Shown piece by piece: positions 44,436 through 52,807 of a DNA stretch of 64,000 nt (the first letter of the stretch is position 1; each line of letters begins with the position of its first letter). The notes beneath the pieces were generated by a model. It saw only the letters and a program-made list of their open reading frames with translations, did not search any database and was not told the DNA's origin. A program made the position numbers and the translations under genes. Origin of the DNA: Alistipes sp. (GTDB taxonomy: Bacteria; Bacteroidota; Bacteroidia; Bacteroidales; Rikenellaceae); assembly GCA_017935185.1 (NCBI GenBank), contig JAGBIC010000002.1, positions 1 to 64,000 on the forward strand, in the 5' to 3' direction.

Positions 44436-44590
44436 AATTAAAAAGCGTAAGCAAAACTTCTATTACGTATATCGAGGTTCTAGAATACCCTAGCAACAAT
44501 AATAGAAAGTTAAGCCCACGCCAAACGGAGTGAGCATTAACCTTACCACTTTGTTGCTAAATGAATTTTCCAGATTCCGATATACAAAGC
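44436..44590 (-). ncRNA. Candidate rod-shaped RNA, copy A
   Basis: On the minus strand, nested helices form one long hairpin: TATATCG (44584-44578) with CGATATA (44474-44468); TCTGGAA with TTCTAGA; TAGCAACAA (44559-44551) with TTGTTGCTA (44499-44491); GTTAA and GCTCAC with GTGGGC and TTAAC at the apex (44541-44510). Symmetric bubbles of about nine bases separate them. CGTAA/TTACG followed by CTTTTT near 44436 could end the RNA. The same layout with different helix sequences recurs at 46543-46653. Exact ends are uncertain, and no clear promoter is seen. Confidence 0.5.
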
Positions 44591-44748
44591 GTAAAGCAAA
44601 TGCTTTTTATAATAATTTATTGTACGGGTGCTTTTATTGCATAGCCGTACTATTAAGATTCAATTACATAATATTTATCTATGTTTCATAGGCAATGTTT
44701 TTTATGTTTTCACAAAAATAGTAAATTGCTAACAATTAACAAACTCTT

Positions 44749-45714
44749 TCAAAAACATATCGTACACTTCTCGTCGGCCAAATCCTTTTGGCGTTGCTCC
44801 CACTCTTGGGGAGGATTCTCCGACGGTTGCGGCCACCAAAAACCCTTTGAGGAATAGCCAATCTTTGCACCGTTCTTATCTACCCGCATGGTCGCACAAC
44901 CAATATCACCGTAGAATGTTGCGGGCAATGCCACAGTGGACAACATTCGCTGCGGCACCCGCTGTCGCAGAATAGATACCGACTTATTCCAAATATGAAC
45001 ATGGCCATATATATAACCTGCCACCGCAGGCGAATCGGTCACCAGTTTCACCAGCCCGGGCATATCGCCAATAGGGTGGTGGGCACACAACAATACAGGG
45101 CGTGCAGCTTTAGCCAAAAATCCTTGCAGCCATGTCAGTTGCTCTTTGTCGATAGCACCACTCACCGTTGTGCCTTGACGAGGTTTCAAATCGGGTAGTT
45201 CAGAAAGTGTGTCGAGTACAATCAAATCCGCATCGGGAAGTTCCACAACCGACACAGCACGACCTGCTATGGGCGATGACTCTTTATATTGTGGAAAAAC
45301 CTTGAAAAATGCAGCTCGGCGGTCATGATTACCCAAACCCAAAGTCACACGAATACCCGCCTCCACAAGCGGTTGCAAAAGCTCGGCAGCATAATGATAA
45401 TCCTCTTCCATACCATAATCCCATGCCACATCACCCGTCACCACAACATTGGCAGGCAAAGAGCGCATCGCCAGAATCTCTTTTATGCGCAGACTAAGCG
45501 AAGTGGGGTTGTAGGGATAATGTTTCGGCTTGCCATCCTCTATCTCGCCACAAATATGGATATCCGACAGAAAAACCACCAGCGAAGGGTCTAATTTTTT
45601 CGCAGCACCAGCCTCGGCCAAATCACCAAAACTCTCTAGAACTGAAGCCTTTGCAGGAGATAACGCCACGCCGCCCAATGCAAGCACAGCACCTAAAAAA
45701 TCCTTTCTATTCAT
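44749..45714 (-). CDS. Exported calcineurin-like metallophosphoesterase
   Basis: A 321-residue protein with an N-terminal Tat-like or Sec signal (MNRKDFLGAVLALGGVALSPAKA) and a dinuclear metal phosphoesterase domain: FLSDIHICG, VVTGDVAWDYG, LGNHDRRAAF, CAHHPIGD and YGHVHIWN supply the usual Asp, His and Asn ligands. Substrate unknown; relatives include sugar-phosphate and nucleotide phosphatases of the periplasm. It follows yggS by 13 bases on the same strand. The C-terminus ends in TICF, with a Cys pair. Confidence 0.87.
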   Translation of the reverse strand: MNRKDFLGAVLALGGVALSPAKASVLESFGDLAEAGAAKKLDPSLVVFLSDIHICGEIEDGKPKHYPYNPTSLSLRIKEILAMRSLPANVVVTGDVAWDYGMEEDYHYAAELLQPLVEAGIRVTLGLGNHDRRAAFFKVFPQYKESSPIAGRAVSVVELPDADLIVLDTLSELPDLKPRQGTTVSGAIDKEQLTWLQGFLAKAARPVLLCAHHPIGDMPGLVKLVTDSPAVAGYIYGHVHIWNKSVSILRQRVPQRMLSTVALPATFYGDIGCATMRVDKNGAKIGYSSKGFWWPQPSENPPQEWEQRQKDLADEKCTICF

Positions 45715-45727
45715 ATCACTTTACAAG

Positions 45728-46393
45728 TCAATATTCTCTTGCACCAAATATCGTCGAGCCGATGCGCACCTCGGTAGTACCATACTCCAACGCCAGACGA
45801 TAATCATCCGACATACCCATCGACAAAATATCGAACTCCTCGCCGAAATATTTCGCCAAAGAGGTTTTACACGCTGCCAAACGCTCAAAATCGGCTCTTA
45901 CAACTGCTTCATCATCGGTAAAGGTTGCCATACCCATCACACCGCGCACGCGAATGTGGGGGAGAGCTGCAAAACCACCTTTCTCCACAAACTCCACAAG
46001 CTCGGCATACTCCCATCCCGACTTTGTCTGCTCGGCCGCCACATGAATCTCCAACAGGCAATCTATCACCCGATTATTTTTTGCCGCCTGACGTTCAATC
46101 TCTTCGGCCAGACGCTCACTGTCGAGCGACTCTATAAGAGTCACAAACGGTGCGATATATTTCACCTTGTTTGTCTGCAGATGGCCAATCATGTGCCACT
46201 CGATATCTTTGGGCAGCAGCTCATATTTTTGCTTCAGTTCCTGCGGGCGGCTCTCGCCAAAAGCCCTTTGACCGGCCTCATACGCCTCGGCAACAGCCTC
46301 AGCAGGATGAAATTTAGACACCGCAAGGAGTTTGACTCCCACAGGCAATTCGGCCTGCAACCTATCTATTTGACTTTTTATTGACATTTTCAC
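45728..46393 (-). CDS. yggS: PLP homeostasis protein (YggS/PLPBP)
   Basis: Non-catalytic pyridoxal-phosphate binding protein that buffers PLP and influences amino acid pools. The 221-residue protein shows the PLP lysine in LLAVSKFHPAEAV (residue 27), the family motif FGESRPQELKQKYELL, WHMIGHLQTNKVKYIAPFV and the C-terminal LSMGMSDDYRLALEYGTTEVRIGSTIFG. Normal length. First of a yggS-phosphoesterase pair. Confidence 0.95.
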   Translation of the reverse strand: MKMSIKSQIDRLQAELPVGVKLLAVSKFHPAEAVAEAYEAGQRAFGESRPQELKQKYELLPKDIEWHMIGHLQTNKVKYIAPFVTLIESLDSERLAEEIERQAAKNNRVIDCLLEIHVAAEQTKSGWEYAELVEFVEKGGFAALPHIRVRGVMGMATFTDDEAVVRADFERLAACKTSLAKYFGEEFDILSMGMSDDYRLALEYGTTEVRIGSTIFGAREY

Positions 46394-46423
46394 TACTATT
46401 TACACCGTAAAATTATATATTTT

Positions 46424-46455
46424 TTTGGAGATTTAAACATATTTGCGTATCTTTG
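46424..46455 (+). promoter_or_regulatory. Promoter of candidate RNA copy B
   Basis: TTTG at 46424-46427, 20 bases, TATCTTTG at 46448-46455: exact match to the Bacteroidota pattern, but about 270 bases before the next protein gene, which points to a non-coding transcript or long leader. Confidence 0.75.
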
Positions 46456-46461
46456 TTTAGA

Positions 46462-46679
46462 ATAAGTTTGTCTAACCAAAACAATTCAATATTGATATAG
46501 AGTAATTTTTTACATACTGTTTAGCGCATTAACTTTTTTCTTGCTTTCAGAACTTCGACACTTTTGAATACCACAAGGATTAAAGTTAATGCTCGCGTGT
46601 TTACGCGGGCATTTCTTTCATCTTGTGGTGTGGCAGTCGAAGGCCTTGAAAGCGGATGAGTGATTTGTCCGTTTTTTTA
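46462..46679 (+). ncRNA. Candidate rod-shaped RNA, copy B (6S-like or Bacteroidales-1-like)
   Basis: About 217 bases from a consensus promoter to a T7 run (46672-46678) after CGGA/TCCG. The core folds as nested helices: GCTTTCA (46543-46549) with TGAAAGC (46647-46653); CTTCGAC (46553-46559) with GTCGAAG (46636-46642); ACCACAAG (46570-46577) with CTTGTGGT (46622-46629); and apical AATGCTCGCG (46588-46597) with CGCGGGCATT (46604-46613). The apex shares AAGTTAATGCTC and GGGC with copy A at 44510-44541, whereas the other helices differ in sequence but keep pairing. Size, rod shape and separate transcription resemble 6S RNA or the Bacteroidales-1 motif; identity unproven. It could instead be a leader of the gene at 46723. 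Confidence 0.6.
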
Positions 46680-46722
46680 TTTCAAAATATAACGACTAAC
46701 ACTAACTAATAAAATTAAAATT

Positions 46723-47004
46723 ATGATTTTGAGAGATTGTCCAAGATGCGGACGTACAAATGTACAAGGTCAAGTATACCTTGACAAAACTGATAAAACC
46801 ATGAAAGCAATTGATACTGCACTTTTTGCCACATTAGGCGCAGTAGTCGCCGGACCTATTGGCTTCATGGCAGGCCTTGCTGGTGGAAAAAAGGGAATGG
46901 ATGCACTTGTAAAAGATAGAGACAGTGACGGTAGAGTAAAATATCGTTTTCATTGTCCCAACCCAAGTTGTAACCACGAGTGGACCGATTGGGTACACGA
47001 ATAA
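46723..47004 (+). CDS. Zinc-ribbon, glycine-zipper small protein
   Basis: A 93-residue protein with two CxxC-type pairs, CPRCGRTN near the N-terminus and CPNPSCNHEW near the C-terminus, together a likely zinc ribbon. Between them is a short Gly/Ala-rich hydrophobic stretch (ALFATLGAVVAGPIGFMAGLAGGKKG) that could be a membrane-associated glycine zipper. No named family recognised. AT-rich, 44 bases after the candidate RNA terminator and 23 bases before another small unknown gene. Confidence 0.65.
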   Translation: MILRDCPRCGRTNVQGQVYLDKTDKTMKAIDTALFATLGAVVAGPIGFMAGLAGGKKGMDALVKDRDSDGRVKYRFHCPNPSCNHEWTDWVHE

Positions 47005-47027
47005 TTTAACATTTCACGGTATTAAAT

Positions 47028-47339
47028 ATGGATTTTTTTGATTATGATATCGATTTGGATGGCAATGGTCTATTTGACGATGCAGAATATGGTTTAGATA
47101 ACATTGCAATGCTTAATAATACAGATATCTACCATCCAAGTTTTATGGGTTCTACTTCTGACGGTTTCATTCCTGACGGCAAAATCACTCTTGAAAGGAC
47201 AATAAGCGGGATAGATGAATCATTTGACGTTTTCAAGAAAAATGGTCATCTATGGGTTGAAACCAGCCCTAATCATTTTGTACAAGTCGATGGCAGCGGC
47301 ACTGTAAAAATAAACGGAATCGAATATGATAAAGCATAG
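47028..47339 (+). CDS. Small acidic protein with EF-hand-like loop
   Basis: A 103-residue protein of unknown function. Near the N-terminus, DIDLDGNGLFDD (residues 7-18) fits a calcium-binding EF-hand/dockerin loop with Asp at positions 1, 3, 5 and 12. The rest is acidic and beta-rich (GHLWVETSPNHFVQVDGSGTVKINGIEY). No signal peptide. Probably cotranscribed with the zinc-ribbon gene; AT-rich and bounded by a terminator. No homologue recognised. Confidence 0.6.
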   Translation: MDFFDYDIDLDGNGLFDDAEYGLDNIAMLNNTDIYHPSFMGSTSDGFIPDGKITLERTISGIDESFDVFKKNGHLWVETSPNHFVQVDGSGTVKINGIEYDKA

Positions 47340-47366
47340 AAAACGGGCAAAATTGCCCGTTTTCTA
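47338..47366. terminator. Terminator after the small acidic protein gene
   Basis: Near-perfect palindrome AAAACGGGCAA / TTGCCCGTTTT starting at the stop codon, followed by CTATTTC; symmetric and so usable in both directions. Confidence 0.8.
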
Positions 47367-47395
47367 TTTCTATTATGCATAATATTATTTCAAAT

Positions 47396-47427
47396 TTTGA
47401 GTTCTTCATTCTTTATTTGTATCTTTG
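47396..47427 (+). promoter_or_regulatory. Promoter of C69 dipeptidase gene
   Basis: TTTG at 47396-47399, 20 bases, TATCTTTG at 47420-47427, 33 bases before the ATG. Confidence 0.75.
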
Positions 47428-47460
47428 ACATTTAGATTATAATAACCAAAACAAATAAAA

Positions 47461-49092
47461 ATGAGAAAACTTTTTTCCGCACTCATGCTCGCCATGGCAA
47501 TATCGTTAGCACCAGCCTTGGCCTGCACAAATTTCATCATCACAAAGGGTGCATCTACCGATGGCTCAATATTGGTAACTTATGCTGCCGATTCACATCA
47601 GCTTTACGGCTGTCTTTACAAGTATAACCCTGCAAAGAAGCTATTACCCACCATGCCTATCCACGAGTGGGACTCAGGCAAATATCTGGGCGATATTCCT
47701 CAAGCCAAACAGACGTATGCCACTGTTAGCAACATGAACGAACATTCGCTCATAATCACCGAAACCACCTTCGGCGGTCGCTCGGAACTATCTGACCCCA
47801 ACGGCAAAATCGACTATGGCTCATTGATTTACACAACTCTCCAGCGTGCAAAAACCGCCCGCGAGGCTATCGATATCATTGTCGATTTGGCCAACACCCA
47901 CGGCTACTATTCAAGTGGCGAGAGCTTCTCTATCGCCGACACCGAAGAGGCTTGGATTATGGAGCTTATCGGCAAAGGCCCCGACAATAAGGGTATCGTA
48001 TGGGTTGCACGCCGCATCCCCGACGGATATATCTGTGCCCATGCCAATCAGGCACGCATCACCACATTCCCGCTGAACGACCCCGAAAATTGCCTTTACG
48101 CCCCCGATGTTATCTCGTTTGCACGCGAGAAAGGTTATTTCAATGGCAAAGACGAGGAGTTCTCATTCTGTGACGCATACGCACCGCTGGATTTCGGCGC
48201 ACTGCGAGGTTGCGAGGCTCGCGTATGGAGTTTCTACCGCATGTTTACCGAGGGTATGGACAAATACCTTGATTACGCTATGGGGCACAACCCTTCTAAC
48301 CGCATGCCGTTGTGGGTTAAGCCTACAAACAAAATCTCGCCCAAGCAGGTCTTTGACGCTATGCGCGACCACTACGAGGGCACACCGATGGACATGACTA
48401 CCGATATCGGCGCAGGCGGACACGCCCTGCCATATCGTTGGCGTCCCATGTATTTCGAGGTGGATGGCAAGGAGTACCTCAACGAGCGTGCGATAGCCAC
48501 CCAGCAGACAGGATTCTGGTTGGTGGGTCAGGCTCGCCCGGGCAAGGTTGGTATTCTGTGGTTTGGAACTGACGACGCTGCCACATCTCCTCTGACCCCG
48601 ATATACGTAAACTCTACCGTAGCTCCCGAGTGCTTGAGAGAGGGTAACGGTTCAATGCTCAAATACTCTGACACATCGATGTTCTGGATTACCAACCGCG
48701 TGGCACAGTTTGCCTACCTGCGTTACGACCTAATCGGCAAGAAGGTACGCGACAATATCGATGAGTGGGAGAATGCCGCATTTGATTTGGTAAGCAAAGT
48801 TGACGCAACTATAGCATCCACCCCCAATGCAAAGAAGCAGGCCAAAATTGCAACCGATTTTTCGGTAAGCACCGCGCAGACTCTGTTCAACAACTGGGTT
48901 GAGCTCGATAAGTATCTGATGGTTAAATATATTGACGGCAATGTCAAGGGTGAAGACGAGAAGGGCTTTATCGACAATGGCAACGGCAAAGACATCCCGG
49001 GCAAGATTGAACAACCCGGTTACAGCGAGAAGTGGAAGAGAGCCGTAGCAGCCGACAATGGCAAGATTTTGGAGGTTAAAGAGGTAAAATAA
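47461..49092 (+). CDS. C69 family dipeptidase (PepD-like)
   Basis: Exported N-terminal nucleophile hydrolase of 543 residues. The signal peptide MRKLFSALMLAMAISLAPALA is followed directly by Cys22 (ACTNFIITKGASTDGS), the nucleophile of the family, which becomes the N-terminal residue after cleavage. Typical internal motifs are YSSGESFSIADTEEAWIMELIGKG, ANQARITTFP and DIGAGGHALPYRWRPM. Probably cleaves dipeptides in the periplasm or on the surface. It has its own promoter; lpdA begins 10 bases after its stop and may share the transcript. Confidence 0.92.
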   Translation: MRKLFSALMLAMAISLAPALACTNFIITKGASTDGSILVTYAADSHQLYGCLYKYNPAKKLLPTMPIHEWDSGKYLGDIPQAKQTYATVSNMNEHSLIITETTFGGRSELSDPNGKIDYGSLIYTTLQRAKTAREAIDIIVDLANTHGYYSSGESFSIADTEEAWIMELIGKGPDNKGIVWVARRIPDGYICAHANQARITTFPLNDPENCLYAPDVISFAREKGYFNGKDEEFSFCDAYAPLDFGALRGCEARVWSFYRMFTEGMDKYLDYAMGHNPSNRMPLWVKPTNKISPKQVFDAMRDHYEGTPMDMTTDIGAGGHALPYRWRPMYFEVDGKEYLNERAIATQQTGFWLVGQARPGKVGILWFGTDDAATSPLTPIYVNSTVAPECLREGNGSMLKYSDTSMFWITNRVAQFAYLRYDLIGKKVRDNIDEWENAAFDLVSKVDATIASTPNAKKQAKIATDFSVSTAQTLFNNWVELDKYLMVKYIDGNVKGEDEKGFIDNGNGKDIPGKIEQPGYSEKWKRAVAADNGKILEVKEVK

Positions 49093-49102
49093 TTTATTCG
49101 AA

Positions 49103-50476
49103 ATGAAATACGACATTATTGTTATCGGCAGCGGCCCTGGCGGTTATGTAGCTGCTATACGCGCATCGCAACTCGGCAAAAAAGTGGCCATCGTAGAGAA
49201 GGCCGAGCTGGGTGGGGTATGTCTTAATTGGGGTTGTATCCCGACAAAAGCACTGCTCAAGAGCGCACAGGTATACACATATTGTAAAAATGCCGCGCAT
49301 TATGGTGTGGGTATTGAAGGCGAGGTAACACCCGATTGGGAGAAGATTGTAGCTCGCTCTCGCACTGTGGCCGAGACCATGAGCAAAGGTGTGGCCTTCC
49401 TGATGAAGAAAAACAATATTGATGTGATAAACGGCTTTGGCCGTATTGCAGCCCAGGGCAAGGTGGATGTTGACGGCACGATATACGAGGCCGACGCAAT
49501 CATCCTCGCCACAGGAGCCCACCCCCGCCAAATGCCGTTTATGGAGGTTGATGGTAAACATGTGATAACATCCAAGCAGGCGTTGGTGATGGAGCGACTG
49601 CCGCAGTCAATGGTGGTTGTCGGCTCGGGAGCTATCGGCAGCGAGTTCGCATGCCTATTTGCCCAATTGGGAGTTAAGGTTACCGTGGTTGAGTATATGC
49701 CCCAGATGATGCCCCTCGAGGACGAAGAGGTTGCAAAGACCATGGAGCGTTCGTTCCGCAAGCTGCGTGCAACCGTTCTCACATCAACAACGGTTAAAAA
49801 CGTCACCGTCGCCGACGATATGTGCCACATTGAAATTGAAGGCAAGAAGGGCGCCGAAACTCTCACAGCCGAGGTTGTATTATCAGCTGTTGGTATCAAG
49901 TCAAATATCGAGAATATTGGTCTTGAAGAGCTTGGCATTGCCATCGAGCGCGATAAGGTTTTAGTTGATAACCACTACAAAACCTCTATTGACGGAATCT
50001 ATGCCATAGGTGATATAGTGGCTGGTCCTGCGTTGGCTCACGTTGCCTCGGCCGAGGCCATCCACTGCGTGGAGCATATTTGCGGATTAGAGCCGAATGC
50101 GGTAGATTACAGCACCATCCCGTCATGCGTATTCACCTCACCCGAGGTCGCTTCAGTGGGAATAACCGAGCAGCAGGCACGCGATAAGGGTATTGAATAC
50201 AAGGTTGGTCGTTTCCCCTTCACCGCATCGGGCAAAGCTACGGCAGCAGGCGACCGCGATGGCTTTGTAAAACTCATATTCGATGCTGACGACAAACTCA
50301 TCGGCGCACACATGGTTGGAGCCACCGTTACCGAAATGCTCGGAGAGCCCACTCTCGCCAAAGCATTGGGCACAACAGCCCACACATTGGCCCGCACTAT
50401 TCACTCTCACCCCACAATGCACGAAGGCATTATGGAGGCGGCAGAGGCTGCCATGGGAGCAGCAATACACCTTTAG
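49103..50476 (+). CDS. lpdA: Dihydrolipoyl dehydrogenase
   Basis: FAD-dependent E3 component that reoxidises lipoyl groups of 2-oxoacid dehydrogenases or the glycine cleavage system. The 457-residue protein has the FAD site IIVIGSGPGGYVAAIRA, redox-active disulfide GGVCLNWGCIPTKALL, a second Rossmann site VVVGSGAIGSEFACLFAQLG and the C-terminal HSHPTMHE with the active-site His. Neither E1/E2 nor glycine-cleavage genes are near, so its partner complex is not shown here. Confidence 0.95.
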   Translation: MKYDIIVIGSGPGGYVAAIRASQLGKKVAIVEKAELGGVCLNWGCIPTKALLKSAQVYTYCKNAAHYGVGIEGEVTPDWEKIVARSRTVAETMSKGVAFLMKKNNIDVINGFGRIAAQGKVDVDGTIYEADAIILATGAHPRQMPFMEVDGKHVITSKQALVMERLPQSMVVVGSGAIGSEFACLFAQLGVKVTVVEYMPQMMPLEDEEVAKTMERSFRKLRATVLTSTTVKNVTVADDMCHIEIEGKKGAETLTAEVVLSAVGIKSNIENIGLEELGIAIERDKVLVDNHYKTSIDGIYAIGDIVAGPALAHVASAEAIHCVEHICGLEPNAVDYSTIPSCVFTSPEVASVGITEQQARDKGIEYKVGRFPFTASGKATAAGDRDGFVKLIFDADDKLIGAHMVGATVTEMLGEPTLAKALGTTAHTLARTIHSHPTMHEGIMEAAEAAMGAAIHL

Positions 50477-50510
50477 CAAGGCAAAACACCTCTAACAAAG
50501 TGCTATAATA

Positions 50511-50547
50511 AAAAAATCGGGGACTCGTTCAAGTCTCCGATTTTTTA
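50511..50547. terminator. Terminator after lpdA
   Basis: Hairpin AAAAAATCGGGGACT / AGTCTCCGATTTTTT with a short loop; A and T runs suit both the lpdA transcript and the converging small membrane protein gene. Confidence 0.88.
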
Positions 50548-50560
50548 TTGGCCAATTCTG

Positions 50561-50746
50561 CTATTTAAACCAATTGGTTATATTGTGGCGAATCCAAAAG
50601 TAATAGAGGATAACACCAACCCAGCTAGTACACCATACTATAACAGCTGTGATAATCTTACCGATAAGGCCTATAGGCTTCTTGAAAATGTCGATTACGC
50701 ACCAAATAGCGCAAATCAAACCTGCCAAATAAAGAATTGTTCCCAT
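50561..50746 (-). CDS. Small two-helix membrane protein (PLDc_N-like)
   Basis: A 61-residue protein with two membrane helices (about 3-20 and 30-50) separated by DIFKKPIGLIGK and ending YYFWIRHNITNWFK. Size and the WCVIDI...TSWVGVILYY pattern resemble the phospholipase D N-terminal-like (PLDc_N) small membrane proteins common in Bacteroidales; function unknown. It lies 31 bases after truA on the same strand. Confidence 0.65.
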   Translation of the reverse strand: MGTILYLAGLICAIWCVIDIFKKPIGLIGKIITAVIVWCTSWVGVILYYFWIRHNITNWFK

Positions 50747-50777
50747 AAGTTTGAATTATTTAAGTTAAACATAAGTT

Positions 50778-51542
50778 TTAATCTCTCTCTTTTTCCACAT
50801 CCTCGCCATACACTACATCGCTCAAAAACAGCCCGACAGCGGGTGCACCTGCGCTGGATAGTGACAAGTCTCGACGGCGGATTATCTCCTCAAACTCCTC
50901 AACCGAATATCGGCCACGACCCACATCCACCAATGTGCCGACTATGGCCCTAATCATATTGCGCAAAAAACGGTCGGCACGAATTGTAAACACAAGCAAA
51001 TCGGCGTCATCCGCACTTCTGCACCACTCGGCCTTCACCACATGGCATATATTGGTTTTATTGTTGGAGTTCAACTTCGCAAACGAGGTAAAATCGTCAT
51101 ACTCCAGCAATTTCGCTGCCGCCAAATTCATCTTTTCCACATCCAGCGGCACATAATATTGCCATGCCGAAAAACGCCTAAACGGATTTTTTCGCTGCGA
51201 AAGGTAATAGGTATACTCCCTCTCAACCGCATCAAAACGGGCATGCGCCTCGACCTTTACCGCCCTCACACAACTCACAGCAATATCTTGCGGAAGAATC
51301 AGATTGAGCTTATAAACCAACTGCGAAGTATTGACCACGCCCTGCTGACAATCAAAATGCGCCACATAATACGATGCATTGACACCCGTATCGGTACGAC
51401 CTGCGCCAACAACCTCTATATCCTCACGAAGCAGGGTAGAGAGCCCCTCCTCCAGCCGCTGCTGAACAGTCGGAGCATTTGGCTGACGCTGCCATCCGCA
51501 ATAGGCGGCACCATCGTATGACAACTCAATAAAGTAACGCAT
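50778..51542 (-). CDS. truA: tRNA pseudouridine synthase A
   Basis: Makes pseudouridine at positions 38-40 of tRNA anticodon stems. The 254-residue protein begins MRYFIELSYDGAAYCGWQRQPNAPTVQ at 51542 and has the catalytic Asp in GAGRTDTGVNA and the C-terminal RADRFLRNMIRAIVGTLVDVGRG. The in-frame ATG five codons upstream (51557) is less likely. Follows the beta-helix gene on the same strand with almost no gap. Confidence 0.95.
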   Translation of the reverse strand: MRYFIELSYDGAAYCGWQRQPNAPTVQQRLEEGLSTLLREDIEVVGAGRTDTGVNASYYVAHFDCQQGVVNTSQLVYKLNLILPQDIAVSCVRAVKVEAHARFDAVEREYTYYLSQRKNPFRRFSAWQYYVPLDVEKMNLAAAKLLEYDDFTSFAKLNSNNKTNICHVVKAEWCRSADDADLLVFTIRADRFLRNMIRAIVGTLVDVGRGRYSVEEFEEIIRRRDLSLSSAGAPAVGLFLSDVVYGEDVEKERD

Positions 51543-51556
51543 ATTACCGTTTTGCA

Positions 51557-52600
51557 CTATCGCATATATTTTAGGTACGAGCTACCCGTTATGACGCTAT
51601 AATCGCCAACATGAAGGTTAAAGAACATTCCCGTTCCTCCATCCTGCTCTGCCTCCAGAATACTATTCTCTTTGGTCTTGTTATGCTGGCCAAAGCCGAC
51701 ATTCATATTCATCACATCAGAGTTAAACGCTCCATTCGACTTGAATACCGTATGTTTCTCACCTCGGTTAGAGTACCAATATGCGAAGCAATTATTATAA
51801 ATACTGCGGCCACCATTTATGCAGAATGCCGTGGCGAATTCATCGCTATAACAGAAGTCGTACCAATTATTCTGTCGCTCATCCATAAAGCCGCAGCTTG
51901 TCTCATAACCGCTCTCGGTTTTATAATACAAGGGGTGGATATTGCGCAACGAATTAGCCTCGGAACGAATAAGGAAACCGATATTTACACCGCCAATACG
52001 CATATTTGTAAATGTATTGTCGTAACCCTCAACCAATACACCTATACAGTCGGGCTGAAAATTCCCGACAATATTTACATTACATATATCGGCATCCGAC
52101 GAGCCTGCATTGGTACCGTATTTCACATGTATACCCAGCGATACGCCCTTAATCGAGGTGTTGCGAATAGCCGTCTCGCGTCCGTTATCTATTGACACAC
52201 CCTTAGCCACTCCGCTACCATCAATAATGCCGCCATCAAGATAGTAGTTACTTCCGGGAATGGTAATTTCATTATAGGGGTCTTTTCCACCCAGACGAAT
52301 CATGGCCTCTTCATGCGACCAGCCGTCGGCTGCCTTAATCACAGCATAGTTGGATAGCTCCAGAGCCACGCTCTTGTGAGGATCGGCGGGGGTGCATATT
52401 GGTTTTGATATAAGATAAACTCCATCAGGGAAATATATCGTCCGATTGGGATTATCATCTATAATCTTTTGAATGGCATCGCTGACATCAACCTTGCCAT
52501 TGGCCTTAACCTTAACAACCACATAACCCATGTCTTTGGGGCCCGCATACGCAGCAAACGCAAAAACAAAAGTTGCCACTATACACAAAAATCTCTTCAT
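51557..52600 (-). CDS. Secreted right-handed beta-helix protein (pectate lyase 3 superfamily)
   Basis: A 347-residue exported protein with signal peptide MKRFLCIVATFVFAFAAYAG and an N-terminal segment typical of pectate-lyase-3/GH28-like helices (DVSDAIQKIIDDNPNRTIYFPDGVYLIS). Repeating short beta-strands with Asn and Gly turns follow (DADICNVNIVGN, DNTFTNMRIGGVN, SLRNIHPLYY). No complete catalytic set was identified by eye, so it could be a lyase, glycosidase or binding protein on plant or host glycans. A -7 element TATTTTTG is at 52675-52668 on the minus strand. Confidence 0.75.
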   Translation of the reverse strand: MKRFLCIVATFVFAFAAYAGPKDMGYVVVKVKANGKVDVSDAIQKIIDDNPNRTIYFPDGVYLISKPICTPADPHKSVALELSNYAVIKAADGWSHEEAMIRLGGKDPYNEITIPGSNYYLDGGIIDGSGVAKGVSIDNGRETAIRNTSIKGVSLGIHVKYGTNAGSSDADICNVNIVGNFQPDCIGVLVEGYDNTFTNMRIGGVNIGFLIRSEANSLRNIHPLYYKTESGYETSCGFMDERQNNWYDFCYSDEFATAFCINGGRSIYNNCFAYWYSNRGEKHTVFKSNGAFNSDVMNMNVGFGQHNKTKENSILEAEQDGGTGMFFNLHVGDYSVITGSSYLKYMR

Positions 52601-52667
52601 GCCTATTCTATTTAACCACTATTAACAAAAAACCAGAAACAAGCCAACATAACACTGCTTGTATATA

Positions 52668-52675
52668 CAAAAATA
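52668..52675 (-). promoter_or_regulatory. -7 element of beta-helix gene
   Basis: TATTTTTG on the minus strand, 67 bases before the ATG; no clear -33 match. Confidence 0.45.
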
Positions 52676-52758
52676 AATAAAATTTTCAATATTGGTAGTA
52701 GCTATATCATAATTTAACACAACTTAAGTCAAATATTTTTTCTCTCGGGAATTATCAC

Positions 52759-52766
52759 TATCTTTG
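52759..52766 (+). promoter_or_regulatory. -7 element of dapB
   Basis: TATCTTTG followed by TGGG, 41 bases before the dapB ATG; the -33 box is only a T-run. Confidence 0.6.
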
Positions 52767-52807
52767 TGGGATAATATTCCCCACAAACACTGAAAATAGC
52801 ACACGGT

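Noticed and set aside
44468..44584. Integron attC-like site
   Set aside because: The palindrome has the right size, but RYYYAAC and GTTRRRY core sites are not at its ends and no integrase is present; an RNA explanation covers both copies better.
45530..46384. Plus-strand open frame (284 codons) opposite the phosphoesterase and yggS
   Set aside because: It crosses two real genes on the other strand and has no protein-like motifs.
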